The translations under genes and the position numbers were made by a program. Below the pieces are notes generated by a model. It ran no database searches and was not told the origin of the DNA. It saw nothing but the letters and a program-made list of their open reading frames with translations. This document shows positions 28,762-37,228 of a stretch of 64,000 nt of DNA, piece after piece. Position 1 is the stretch's first letter, and each line of letters starts with the position of its first letter. The stretch comes from Oleiharenicola lentus (lineage in GTDB: Bacteria; Verrucomicrobiota; Verrucomicrobiia; Opitutales; Opitutaceae), in NCBI RefSeq assembly GCF_004118375.1, contig NZ_SDHX01000002.1:62001-126000 (forward strand). Direction: 5' to 3'.

Positions 28762-29799
28762 CAAACCTCCCCGGCATCCTTGGTCAATTCCCGCGCCGCC
28801 TTTCAGTGCGCCCTTCACGGTTGGTATGCCCTGCATCAGCGCAGGCTCCCGTGGCGCGACTCGCCCTCGCTCTACAAAACGGTCGTGTCGGAATTCATGC
28901 TGCAACAGACGCAGGTGGTTACTGTTCTGCCCTATTTTGACCGCTGGCTGCGCGCACTGCCCGATTTCGCCGCGCTCGCCGCGGCCCCGGAGGCGAAGGT
29001 CATGAAACTCTGGGAAGGCCTCGGCTACTACTCCCGCGCCCGCAACTTGCACAAACTCGCCCAAGCCTGGGTGGCCGCGCCCGCCAAACCCCGCACGCCC
29101 GCCGAGTGGCGCGAGCTGCCCGGCATCGGCCCCTACACCGCCGCCGCCATCACGAGCATCAGCTTTGACGAATCCGCCGCCGTCGTGGACGGCAACGTCG
29201 TGCGCATCCTCGCCCGCCTCACGAACGAGCATCGCCAGTTCCGCGACGGCACGGAGGCCGTGAAGCACTTTACTCCACTAGCCGACGAACTCATCCCCGG
29301 CGCGCATCCCGGCACGCACAACCAGGCCATGATGGAACTCGGCGCGACCGTCTGCTTTCGCCAGAAACCGCTCTGCCTCACCTGCCCCGTTGCCGAATTT
29401 TGCGCCGCCCGCCGCTGCGGCGACCCCGAGACCCTGCCCCGACTCAAACCCAAGCAGATCGAGGCAAAGTTCGTAATACGAACTTTCTGCCTGGACCGAG
29501 ACCGTCTCCTGCTCCGCCGCGGACACGCCTCCGCCAAACTCCTTGTCGGGCTGCACGAACTGCCCGAGGCCTCCGACCTCGGCGTGAAACCTACCGCCGC
29601 CACGCTGGTCGCCACCAAGCGCCGCGCGATCACACGCTTCGCCATCACCGAGGCCATCCACGCCGTGAAACCCACCGCAGCGCTGCGCGCCACAATCTCC
29701 CGGTCCGACTCGCTGGAATGGATCCCCCTGGATCAGCTCGATCGCATCACCCTCTCCGGCCCTCACCGCCGCTGGATCCAAGAGTTGCTCAAGCGCTAG
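28756..29799 (+). CDS. mutY: A/G-specific adenine glycosylase MutY
   Basis: 347 residues. Removes adenine mispaired with 8-oxoguanine. The HhH-GPD domain has catalytic Glu in SEFMLQQTQV, the HhH motif ELPGIGPYTAAAI and catalytic Asp in VVDGNVVRIL. The [4Fe-4S] loop is C-x6-C-x2-C-x5-C (CFRQKPLC, LTC, PVAEFC). The C-terminal NUDIX-like domain that recognises 8-oxoG follows (FCLDRDRLLLRRG...). The start is GTG within an inverted repeat, so the first ten residues may not be ancestral; TTG at 28780 is an alternative. Confidence 0.93.
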   Translation: MAQTSPASLVNSRAAFQCALHGWYALHQRRLPWRDSPSLYKTVVSEFMLQQTQVVTVLPYFDRWLRALPDFAALAAAPEAKVMKLWEGLGYYSRARNLHKLAQAWVAAPAKPRTPAEWRELPGIGPYTAAAITSISFDESAAVVDGNVVRILARLTNEHRQFRDGTEAVKHFTPLADELIPGAHPGTHNQAMMELGATVCFRQKPLCLTCPVAEFCAARRCGDPETLPRLKPKQIEAKFVIRTFCLDRDRLLLRRGHASAKLLVGLHELPEASDLGVKPTAATLVATKRRAITRFAITEAIHAVKPTAALRATISRSDSLEWIPLDQLDRITLSGPHRRWIQELLKR

Positions 29800-29814
29800 C
29801 TCCAGAGCCGGCGC

Positions 29815-29900
29815 AAGCCATGCGCTGGCTTCGTCAATAACCGCTGAGCCGCCGGCGCGCTTTGCCGGCATCATAGAGCGGTCGGACTCCGTCCGCCGGC
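29815..29900. repeat. Cluster of GC-rich palindromes between mutY and the gltD-like gene
   Basis: GCCGGC (around 29852-29870) flanks a short GCGCTTT spacer. A second element, AGAGCGGTCGGACTCCGTCC (from 29875), has nested inverted arms GGTCGGAC and GTCCGCC, ending about 10 bp before the gltD-like ATG. The element style resembles the GTAG-headed repeats elsewhere. It may serve as a terminator for mutY, but lacks a T-run. Confidence 0.5.
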
Positions 29901-29909
29901 TGCCACGCC

Positions 29910-31331
29910 ATGTCCTCACCCGCCGACCAACAATCGAAGTTCGCCTGGTCGCTGATCAACCGGGCCACTCCGCCCAAACGTCCGGCGGCGGAGCGGATCG
30001 CGGATTTCCGCGAGATCTACCGTGAGTTCGACGAGGCGACGGCCCTGGCCCAGGCCGCCCGATGCATCCAGTGTCCGGACGCGCTTTGCATGAAGGGCTG
30101 CCCGCTAGCCAACCGCATCCCGGAGTGGCTGGCGCTCACCGCCCAGGGCGCATTCCTTGAGGCTGCGGCCGCGTCGCGGGCGACCAGCAACATGCCCGAA
30201 ATTTGCTCGCGCGTCTGCCCGCAGGAACGGCTGTGCGAAGGCGCTTGCATCCTCAACACGCGCTCTGAGCCGGTCGCCATTGGCGCCATCGAGCGGTTCA
30301 TCAACGAATACGCCTTTCAGCGCGGCGATGTGGACTTCGGACGCGCCCCGGCCAACGGCCGCAAGGTCGCCGTCATCGGCTCCGGCCCGGGCGGTCTCGC
30401 CTGCGCCGACGAGCTCGCGAAGCTCGGCTACGCGGTCACGGTCTTCGAGGCGCAACCCGTGCCCGGCGGCCTGCTGGTCAATGGCATCCCGGCCTTTAAG
30501 CTGGAGAAGTCCGTCGTCGAGCGACGTATCGACGTGCTGGCGCGCCGTGGCGTCGAATTCCGCCTCGGCGTGCGCATCGGCTGGGACGTCTCCCTGGCCG
30601 GCCTCCGCGACAAGTTCGACGCCGTCTTTCTCGGCATTGGCGCGCAGAAGCCGAAGCCGCTCGACGTCCCCGGCGCAAACTTCTCGGGCATCGTTGAAGC
30701 CCTGTCGTTTCTGATTCAGAAAAATGTGGACTCCCCGCTGATGGCGGGAACGCCCATAGAGGTGACCGGCAAATGCGTGGCCGTGCTCGGGGGCGGCGAC
30801 ACCGCCATGGATTGCTTGCGCACGGCGGTGCGCAGCGGTGCGCGCCGGGCGGTTTGTCTCTATCGCCGCGACCTCGCCAACATGCCCGGCAGCCGCAAGG
30901 AATACGCCAACGCCCTCGAGGAAGGCGCGCAGTTCCAGTTCCTCACCAACCCAGTCGAGTTGGTGGGCGACGCAGCCGGCCAGGTGGCCGCCGTGCGTTG
31001 CGTGCGCATGGAGCTCGGTGCACCCGACGCCACGGGCCGTCGCTCGCCGCGGCCGGTGGTGGGTTCTGAATTCGAAGTGCCCGCCGACCTCGTGATCGTG
31101 GCCTATGGTTTCGACCCGATGCCCTTCCCCGGGGATAGCGATCTGGCGCAGGTCGCCACCGACAAATGGGGCGGCTTCAAGGTGGACGAAAACCAGATGA
31201 CCAGCTTCCCGGGCGTGTTTGCCGGTGGCGATTCTGTGCGTGGACCGAGTCTCGTCGTGCATGCCGTGTGCGACGCCCGCCGTGCGGCCCAAGGCATTCA
31301 CCGCTGGCTCGAATCTCGGCAACCCGCCTGA
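29910..31331 (+). CDS. GltD-like NADPH-dependent flavoprotein (glutamate synthase small subunit family)
   Basis: 473 residues. N-terminal [4Fe-4S] domain with CIQCPDALCMKGCP and a second Cys group in CSRVCPQERLCEGAC. An FAD-binding motif (GSGPGGLACADELAKLG) and an NADP(H) motif (VLGGGDTAMDCLRTA) follow, and the C-terminal FAD segment ends FAGGDSVRGPSLVV. In glutamate synthase this subunit passes NADPH electrons to GltB, but no gltB is nearby; stand-alone relatives act as ferredoxin-NADP+ oxidoreductases or pyrimidine dehydrogenase-like partners. Function beyond NADPH-flavin electron transfer is therefore open. Confidence 0.8.
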   Translation: MSSPADQQSKFAWSLINRATPPKRPAAERIADFREIYREFDEATALAQAARCIQCPDALCMKGCPLANRIPEWLALTAQGAFLEAAAASRATSNMPEICSRVCPQERLCEGACILNTRSEPVAIGAIERFINEYAFQRGDVDFGRAPANGRKVAVIGSGPGGLACADELAKLGYAVTVFEAQPVPGGLLVNGIPAFKLEKSVVERRIDVLARRGVEFRLGVRIGWDVSLAGLRDKFDAVFLGIGAQKPKPLDVPGANFSGIVEALSFLIQKNVDSPLMAGTPIEVTGKCVAVLGGGDTAMDCLRTAVRSGARRAVCLYRRDLANMPGSRKEYANALEEGAQFQFLTNPVELVGDAAGQVAAVRCVRMELGAPDATGRRSPRPVVGSEFEVPADLVIVAYGFDPMPFPGDSDLAQVATDKWGGFKVDENQMTSFPGVFAGGDSVRGPSLVVHAVCDARRAAQGIHRWLESRQPA

Positions 31332-31344
31332 CGCCGAACGGCGC

Positions 31345-31647
31345 TCACGCCGCCGGCTGGCGCAGCAGTTTCGCGTCCACGACGAACGGCCCGGCCGGCA
31401 GCAGACTCGCGAGCAGCACGAGACCCGTGCGCTTCCAGTTCCAGCTGTGTTCCAGCGCGGCTTTGATCGCCGCCCAGACGTAGAGCATGAAGAGCAGGCC
31501 GTGCGCCATGCCGACCACGCGCACCGCACCGGGCTCGCCCCAGACATATTTCAACGGCATGGCGATGCCGAGGAGCACCAGGAAGGATACCCCTTCCCAG
31601 AAGCCGATCACGCGAAGCCGTCCGATGCTGGTCTTGAGCCATGCCAT
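31345..31647 (-). CDS. DUF3817 family membrane protein
   Basis: 100 residues, about three transmembrane helices. Sequence features match DUF3817: RVIGFWEGVSFLVLLGIAMPLKY, then VGMAHGLLFMLYVWAAIKAAL, and a final helix LLASLLPAGPFVVDAKLL. Members are small integral membrane proteins, often near transporters; function unknown. It is convergent with gltD-like gene (13 bp apart). A TTGACG hexamer starts 37 nt before its ATG, the same distance as for prlC and ferredoxin. Confidence 0.85.
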   Translation of the reverse strand: MAWLKTSIGRLRVIGFWEGVSFLVLLGIAMPLKYVWGEPGAVRVVGMAHGLLFMLYVWAAIKAALEHSWNWKRTGLVLLASLLPAGPFVVDAKLLRQPAA

Positions 31648-31655
31648 AGGCCGCC

Positions 31656-31684
31656 CAAGCCATCCACGAAACGACCTTCGTCAA
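31656..31684 (-). promoter_or_regulatory. Possible promoter of the DUF3817 gene
   Basis: TTGACG (31684-31679), 17-bp spacer, poor -10 (GGCTTG, 31661-31656). The case rests on spacing: the start codon would lie at about the transcript start. Confidence 0.25.
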
Positions 31685-31695
31685 GCGCGGGAACA

Positions 31696-31768
31696 GTAGG
31701 GCCGGTCTTTGACCGGTCTATCGCGATGCCGTAACGTATTCAGCGTCCGGACTCAGACCGGACCTACT
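31696..31768. repeat. GTAG-type palindromic pair (REP-like) overlapping the epimerase stop
   Basis: Left arm GTAGGGCCGGTCTTTGACCG starts at 31696. The right arm, read on the minus strand, begins GTAGGTCCGGTCTGAGTCCG from 31767. The arms are imperfect complements, each a small palindrome headed by GTAG, separated by about 28 nt. The TAG stop of the epimerase gene (31766-31764) is part of the right-hand head. Confidence 0.6.
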
Positions 31769-32717
31769 TCCCGAACCGTTTCGCCAGCAGTTCCTCGACC
31801 CGCGCCTTAGAGGCCAGCACCTGCTCGGTCGTCAAGCGCGGGCTGAACTCCAGCACGAGTGTGTGCTCGGGGCGCCAAAAACTGCTGATCATCTCGAAAT
31901 CAATCTTGCCCGAGCCGATCGGCTGATGGTCGCGGCCCTCGGCGCTGACGTCGTGCAGGTGGAAGCCGATGAGATTGGTTGCGTTCTTCTCCAGATGCTC
32001 GCGGTGGTTGAGCAGCCCCATGTCCTGCTTGATCTGCGCGTGGCCGGCATCGTGCCAGTAGCCGCATGCGTTGGGCTTCGCCAGCGCCGTAATCAAGTCG
32101 GGATGGTCGGCGTCGAGCGGCAGTTCGTCGAAGGCCTCGCGGTTCTCGAAGCCCAGCAGCACGCCCTTCTCCTCGGCATAGGGCAGGAGCTGCGTGAGAC
32201 CAGCCTTGGTGTTCTCCCAATAGGGCGGCATCCGGTCGCGCATTTTCTTCAGGGATTTTGCGAGCAGCTTCTGGTAGGTCGCATCGTTCGTGAGATCGGC
32301 CCCTGCCTGCGCCTCAAGGTAGGCGTCGAGTTTTCCGGAGGGATTGAACCAGAAGAACTCCACCGAACCGAGGTGCAGGACGACCTTCCGGGCCTTCACC
32401 TGCGCGGCGAAGTCGATGGTCCGCTTGCTCTGGCGCAACCACTGGTCGCGCTCGCGCGCATCGGCCGCCGAAGGCCGGTAGAGATTCGGCGCCGCGTGGT
32501 TCACCCCGGCGGGCAGCGGACAAAAGTTGTGGCACGAGGCGACCTTGATCACGCCCTCTTCCACCGCCCGAAGCACCCCGGGCACGAGCGGAATCTTGAT
32601 CCCGTGGCTCAGCTCAACCCACTCAAAGCCCAGGTCGGCGATCTCCCGCAGCATCGCGTAACCATCCTGATGGCGCTGGGAACACCAGCAGCTGGAGAGG
32701 GCGACGATGGGCTTCAT
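31764..32717 (-). CDS. Sugar-phosphate isomerase/epimerase-like TIM barrel protein
   Basis: 317 residues. AP endonuclease 2/xylose-isomerase-like TIM barrel: LREIADLGFEWVELSHGIK, VVLHLGSVEFF, GVLLGFENREAFDELP, CGYWHDAGHAQIK, and IGFHLHDVSAEGRDH, with the Glu, Asp/His and His that bind the divalent metal. Family members isomerise or epimerise sugars or act on inositol derivatives. The substrate is unknown, and the neighbours (rpsU upstream, DUF3817 downstream) do not help. ATG 32717 is used; the in-frame TTG 12 bp upstream is less likely. The C-terminal end is bounded by a REP-like palindrome. Confidence 0.8.
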   Translation of the reverse strand: MKPIVALSSCWCSQRHQDGYAMLREIADLGFEWVELSHGIKIPLVPGVLRAVEEGVIKVASCHNFCPLPAGVNHAAPNLYRPSAADARERDQWLRQSKRTIDFAAQVKARKVVLHLGSVEFFWFNPSGKLDAYLEAQAGADLTNDATYQKLLAKSLKKMRDRMPPYWENTKAGLTQLLPYAEEKGVLLGFENREAFDELPLDADHPDLITALAKPNACGYWHDAGHAQIKQDMGLLNHREHLEKNATNLIGFHLHDVSAEGRDHQPIGSGKIDFEMISSFWRPEHTLVLEFSPRLTTEQVLASKARVEELLAKRFGK

Positions 32718-32783
32718 GCAGGGGCGCAACCACTAGGACACGGCCCTTCCCCGGAATCAAGCCGCACGCCACCCGACCCCGAC

Positions 32784-32822
32784 AAAAGCAAAACGACCGG
32801 CACCCGTTGGGATGCCGGTCGT
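32784..32822 (-). terminator. Terminator of rpsU
   Basis: ACGACCGGCA/TGCCGGTCGT (32793-32802, 32813-32822), with an inner CCC/GGG extension interrupted by a bulge. On the minus strand TTTTGCTTTTG follows. Located 22 bp after the rpsU stop. Confidence 0.85.
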
Positions 32823-32844
32823 AGAAAGGCAATCGGACAGGAAC

Positions 32845-33042
32845 TTACTCCGCGTATTTGCGGCGGAGCATGGCGGTGAAGGCCATCACCTTCTCCTTGC
32901 GGCGGCGGCGCTCGCAGGGCTTCTCGTTGTAGCGCTTCATGCGCACGTCCTTGATGATGTTCTCACGCTCGAGCTTCTTCTTCATGCGGCGCAGCGCACG
33001 GTCGATCGGCTCATTCTTACGCATTTTGATCTCGATGGGCAT
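32845..33042 (-). CDS. rpsU: 30S ribosomal protein S21
   Basis: 65 residues, the usual length. Very basic, with family signature IDRALRRMKKKLERENIIKD, followed by the Arg/Lys-rich PCERRRRKEK and a C-terminal RRKYAE. ATG 33042 (MPIEIKMRK) is the family start; a longer reading adds unrelated residues. S21 is needed for initiation on canonical mRNAs; it pairs near the anti-Shine-Dalgarno region. Single-gene unit, ended by a strong terminator. Confidence 0.96.
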   Translation of the reverse strand: MPIEIKMRKNEPIDRALRRMKKKLERENIIKDVRMKRYNEKPCERRRRKEKVMAFTAMLRRKYAE

Positions 33043-33254
33043 GGTGAAAGGGAGGGATTTGTCGTTGGAAAAGGTCACAAAGAGCCAGCCGCTTCGCCGA
33101 CCGTCAACCCCTATTTTTTAGGAATGGAGGCCAGCCAAACAGTCACGCGACCCTGTAGCCACAGGCTGATGCCGCGAGGGCGGACAGCCCAGACGCTCTC
33201 TGCGCCCGATTAGTTCTTGCCCGCACCTAACCCGCTGATTCCCATACACGAACC

Positions 33255-36200
33255 TTGGCTGCGTCCGACTCCAACTTCGTCCATCTCCACGTTCATTCCG
33301 ACTACTCCCTGCTGGACGGTGCCTGTCGGATCGACCGCCTGATGGACCGGGCCACCGCCCTCGGCATGAAGGCCCTTGCCCTCACCGACCACGGCAATCT
33401 CTACGGCGCGATCGATTTCTATAACACCGCCAAGGCCAAGGGCATCAAGCCGCTGGTCGGCTGCGAACTCTACCTCGCCGCCGGCTCCCGGCTCGAACGC
33501 ACCGGCCGGTCCGACGAGGGCAAGTCCATCTACCACCTCGGCCTGCTCTGCCGCGACCTCACCGGTTACCAGAACCTCCTGAAGCTCGTCTCCGACGCCC
33601 ATCTCAAGGGTTTCTATTACAAGCCGCGCACCGACCTCGAGACGCTGGCCAAGCACTCAAAGGGTCTCATCGGTTTCACCGGATGTCTGGCCTCGCTCGT
33701 GCCGCAACACCTGCTCCACGACAACTACCCCGAGGCGCGCAAGGCCTGCGCGCATTTCGTCGAGATCTTCGGCCGGGAAAACTATTTCGTCGAGATCCAG
33801 GACCACGGCATTGCCGAGCAGCGCAAAATCATTCCCGGCCTCCTCAAGCTGGGCGAGGAATTCAACCTGAAGGTCATCTGCTCGAACGACGTTCATTATG
33901 TGAACGCGACCGACGCCGGCCCGCACGACACGCTGCTCTGCATCCAGACTGGCGCCAAGATCGCCGAGGAAAACCGGATGAAGTTCGACGGCACGCAATT
34001 CTACCTCAAGTCGCGCGAGGAGATGTCCAAGGTCTTCGGCGAGGTGCCCGATTCCCTCACCAACACCCAGCTCGTCGCCGAGATGTGCGACCTCGCCATC
34101 CCCTTCCCGAAGGGTTCCGAGCGCTACCCGAAATACCCGCTGCCGCCCGAGGTGAAGAGCAAGCTCTCGCCTTCGGAGTATCTGCACCAGCTCTGCGTCG
34201 AGGGGCTGAAGCGCCGCTACGGCGCCGACTTTGAGGTGGTCGCCAAACGCCCGGTCGTCGCCGAGCGTCTCGCGAGGCTCACCAACCTGCCCGCCGGCCA
34301 GAAACCCACCGCCCCCGACTACTCCGGCCTCGCGCTCGAGGAGGAACTGGCCGTGCGCATGGGCTTCGAACTCGCGATCATCAACGTCACGGGCTTCATC
34401 GACTACTTCCTCGTCGTTTGGGATTTCATCCACTGGGCCAAGCAAAAGGGGATCCCCGTCGGGCCGGGCCGCGGCTCGGGCGCCGGCTGCCTCGTCGCCT
34501 ACCTGCTCGGCATCACCAACCTCGACCCGATCCGCTTCAAGCTCCTGTTCGAGCGCTTTCTCAACCCCGAGCGCGTGTCGCCGCCCGACTTCGACATCGA
34601 CTTCTGCATGCGCCGCCGCGGCGAGGTCATCGACTACGTCCGCCAGAAATACGGCAACGACTGCGTCGCCAACATCATCACCTACGGCACCCTCGGCGCC
34701 AAGATGGTCGTGCGCGACGTCTCCCGCGTGCACGACCTGCCCTTCGTCGAGGCCGACCGCCTGGCCAAGATGATCCCCGACGAGCTCAACATCGAGCTCA
34801 AGGCCGCCATCGAGAAATCCGCGGAACTGCGCAACGAATACGAGAAAAACCCCGTCGCGCGGAAAATCCTCGACCAGGGCCTCGTGCTTGAGGGCATGGT
34901 CCGCAACACCGGCAAGCACGCCGCGGGCATCATCATCACCGACAAGCCGCTCGACGAGTTTGTCCCGCTCACCCTGCAGGAAGGCGACGTCACCGTGCAG
35001 TTCGACATGAACGCGGTGGGCAAGCTTGGTCTGCTCAAGATGGACTTCCTCGGGCTCAAGACGCTGACGGTCATCGCCGACGCCGTGGACAACGTCCGGC
35101 ACACCGCCGATCCTAAGTTCGACATCGAGACCATCCCCCTCGACGACCCGAAGACCTACCCCATCCTCAACGCCGGCAAGACCGTTGGTGTGTTCCAGCT
35201 GGAATCCGGCGGCATGCAGTCGGCGTGCAAACAGGTCGGCGTGACGGACATCAACGACATCAACGCCATCTGCGCCCTGTACCGCCCGGGTCCGATGCAG
35301 TTCATTCCCGACTACGCGCGCGGCAAACGCGACCCCGCCTCCGTCTCCTACCCGCACAAGCTCCTCGAGCAGTCGCTGCAGGAAACCTACGGCATCATCG
35401 TTTACCAGGAGCAGGTGATGGAGTGCGCCAAGATCATCGCCGGCTACACGCTGGGCGGCGCCGACATGCTTCGCCGCGCCATGGGCAAGAAGGATGCCGA
35501 CGCCATGGCCAAGGAGCGCATCAAGTTCGTCGAGGGCGCCAAGCGGGTGAACAACATCCCCGAAAAGCAGGCCAACGAAATCTTCGACCTGCTCAACAAG
35601 TTCGCGAACTACGGCTTCAACAAGTCGCACTCCGCCTCCTACGCGCTCGTCAGCTACCAGACCGCCTACCTGAAGGCCAACTACCCCGTGCAGTTCATGG
35701 CCGCCGTGCTCACCTCGGAGCTCGGCAACGCCGAAAAGGTCGCCCACTTCATCGCCGAGTGCGAAGCCATGGGCATCACCGTCCTCGGCCCCGACGTGAA
35801 CGAGTCGCGCGCGAACTTCACCCCTGTCGGCGACAAGATCCGCTTCGGACTCGCCGGCATCAAGGGTGTCGGCGAGCAGGCCGCGCAGAAAATCCTCGAG
35901 GAGCGCGAAGCCCACGGCCCGTTCAAGGACTTCGCCGACTTCACCGCCCGCGTGGACGCCCGCGCCCTCAACAAGCGAGTGCTCGAGCATCTGGTGAAGA
36001 CCGGCGCCTTCGACTTCAGCGGCTCGCCCCGCAAGCCGCTCTTCGACGGCATTGATGCCGCCATCGCCGGCGCCGCCGCCCACGCCCGCGACAAGGCCGC
36101 CGGCCAGAACACCTTCCTCGACATGTTCGCCGAGGAGAAGCCCAAGAAAAACGGCGCCGCTGCCCGCTCTCCGAACTCCGATCTCTCCTCACCGTCCGCC

Positions 36201-36899
36201 GCGGATTTCTCCGCAACGGAACGCCTCCAGTTCGAGAAGGAACTCCTGGGCTTCTACGTCTCCGGCCACCCGCTCAACGCCTACACCGGCCTCGCCGAAG
36301 CGCTCTGCACGCACACCGAGGAGACCGTCATGCTCGAGGGCGACCGCGTCGAATACCGCCTCGCCGGCCTGATGAGCGGCATCAACAAGAAGCTCTCGAA
36401 AAAGGACAACCGCCCCTGGGCCTTCTTCACGCTCTCCAGCAAACGCGGCACCCTCTCGGTCAACATGTATGCCGACGCCTACGAGACCTACAGCAAGCAT
36501 CTCGCCGAAAACGCGCCGGTCGTGATCCTTGGCACCGTGATGAAGGGCAACGATGGCACGCGCCTGAACGTCAAGGAACTCTACCCGCTCGACGCCTACC
36601 TCCAGAACAACATCCGCAAGGTCACCTGGCTCGTGCAACCGGAGCACCCGCAGCTGCCCGACTTCCTCCGCCTCCTTCGCAAGACCCTCGATGCCGCCGG
36701 CGGTGAAACCAAGGTCGAGCTCGCCTTCCTTTTCGAGGGCCGCGTCGCCCCGATCGCCGAGACCTCAACTGCGCTCAAGTGGCGCATCATGCCCGACACC
36801 TTCCAGCGCCTCCGCGCCCACCCCGCCTGCGCCGGTATCCTCGCCGAAGCTCGCAGCCTCGAGCTCAAGGAAGTGAAGCGCTGGGGGAAAAAGTTCTAA
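33255..36899 (+). CDS. dnaE: DNA polymerase III alpha subunit
   Basis: 1214 residues, full-length replicative DnaE. N-terminal PHP domain (HLHVHSDYSLLDGA). The polymerase domain has catalytic Asp motif PDFDIDF (about residue 445), the fingers segment YQEQVME...LRRAMGKK, and a helix-hairpin-helix plus OB region at the C-terminus. Start is TTG at 33255, 2 codons before the conserved start, as no ATG/GTG exists in reasonable reach. A probably flexible linker (KKNGAAARSPNSDLSSPSAA) precedes the C-terminal domain. No intein. Confidence 0.97.
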   Translation: MAASDSNFVHLHVHSDYSLLDGACRIDRLMDRATALGMKALALTDHGNLYGAIDFYNTAKAKGIKPLVGCELYLAAGSRLERTGRSDEGKSIYHLGLLCRDLTGYQNLLKLVSDAHLKGFYYKPRTDLETLAKHSKGLIGFTGCLASLVPQHLLHDNYPEARKACAHFVEIFGRENYFVEIQDHGIAEQRKIIPGLLKLGEEFNLKVICSNDVHYVNATDAGPHDTLLCIQTGAKIAEENRMKFDGTQFYLKSREEMSKVFGEVPDSLTNTQLVAEMCDLAIPFPKGSERYPKYPLPPEVKSKLSPSEYLHQLCVEGLKRRYGADFEVVAKRPVVAERLARLTNLPAGQKPTAPDYSGLALEEELAVRMGFELAIINVTGFIDYFLVVWDFIHWAKQKGIPVGPGRGSGAGCLVAYLLGITNLDPIRFKLLFERFLNPERVSPPDFDIDFCMRRRGEVIDYVRQKYGNDCVANIITYGTLGAKMVVRDVSRVHDLPFVEADRLAKMIPDELNIELKAAIEKSAELRNEYEKNPVARKILDQGLVLEGMVRNTGKHAAGIIITDKPLDEFVPLTLQEGDVTVQFDMNAVGKLGLLKMDFLGLKTLTVIADAVDNVRHTADPKFDIETIPLDDPKTYPILNAGKTVGVFQLESGGMQSACKQVGVTDINDINAICALYRPGPMQFIPDYARGKRDPASVSYPHKLLEQSLQETYGIIVYQEQVMECAKIIAGYTLGGADMLRRAMGKKDADAMAKERIKFVEGAKRVNNIPEKQANEIFDLLNKFANYGFNKSHSASYALVSYQTAYLKANYPVQFMAAVLTSELGNAEKVAHFIAECEAMGITVLGPDVNESRANFTPVGDKIRFGLAGIKGVGEQAAQKILEEREAHGPFKDFADFTARVDARALNKRVLEHLVKTGAFDFSGSPRKPLFDGIDAAIAGAAAHARDKAAGQNTFLDMFAEEKPKKNGAAARSPNSDLSSPSAADFSATERLQFEKELLGFYVSGHPLNAYTGLAEALCTHTEETVMLEGDRVEYRLAGLMSGINKKLSKKDNRPWAFFTLSSKRGTLSVNMYADAYETYSKHLAENAPVVILGTVMKGNDGTRLNVKELYPLDAYLQNNIRKVTWLVQPEHPQLPDFLRLLRKTLDAAGGETKVELAFLFEGRVAPIAETSTALKWRIMPDTFQRLRAHPACAGILAEARSLELKEVKRWGKKF

Positions 36900-37228
36900 G
36901 TCCCCTGGGCGGACTAATCGCCCGCGCTATCGGAGCGCGCCCGTCGGCCCTCGGAATACCCCGGTTCCGAGCACCCTGCGCGGCCAAATCCGCCCCCGAA
37001 ATCCCTTAAAGCGAGGCGCTTCGGGGCCGATGACAGGGTGATGAACCAGCGTCAGTCGTGTCCCGATGGCTCCGTCCACGCCCACCGGCCAGGGTGCGCG
37101 TCCGCATTTTCCCGTATGGAAAGGTGCACGATCACGGCTCTGCTGATCTCCCGGCTCCAGCCGGCCAGTTCTTCGGCCTCTTGCTCCGCCCGCCGCGGAC
37201 ACATCGGCGAAGCCCCGCTCGGCATCCG
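36900..37228. other. 329-bp intergenic region between dnaE and the kinase operon
   Basis: GC-rich and featureless to inspection. Contains small inverted repeats (GGGCG...CGCCC just after dnaE, CCGGCT/GCCGG near 37155) without T-runs. It likely holds the dnaE 3' end and the promoter of the kinase operon, but no consensus promoter is visible. Frames here, including the upstream extension of the first kinase, have no recognisable protein. Confidence 0.5.

Noticed and set aside
33657-36083. 808-residue open frame opposite dnaE
   Set aside because: Mirror of dnaE codons; no recognisable motifs.
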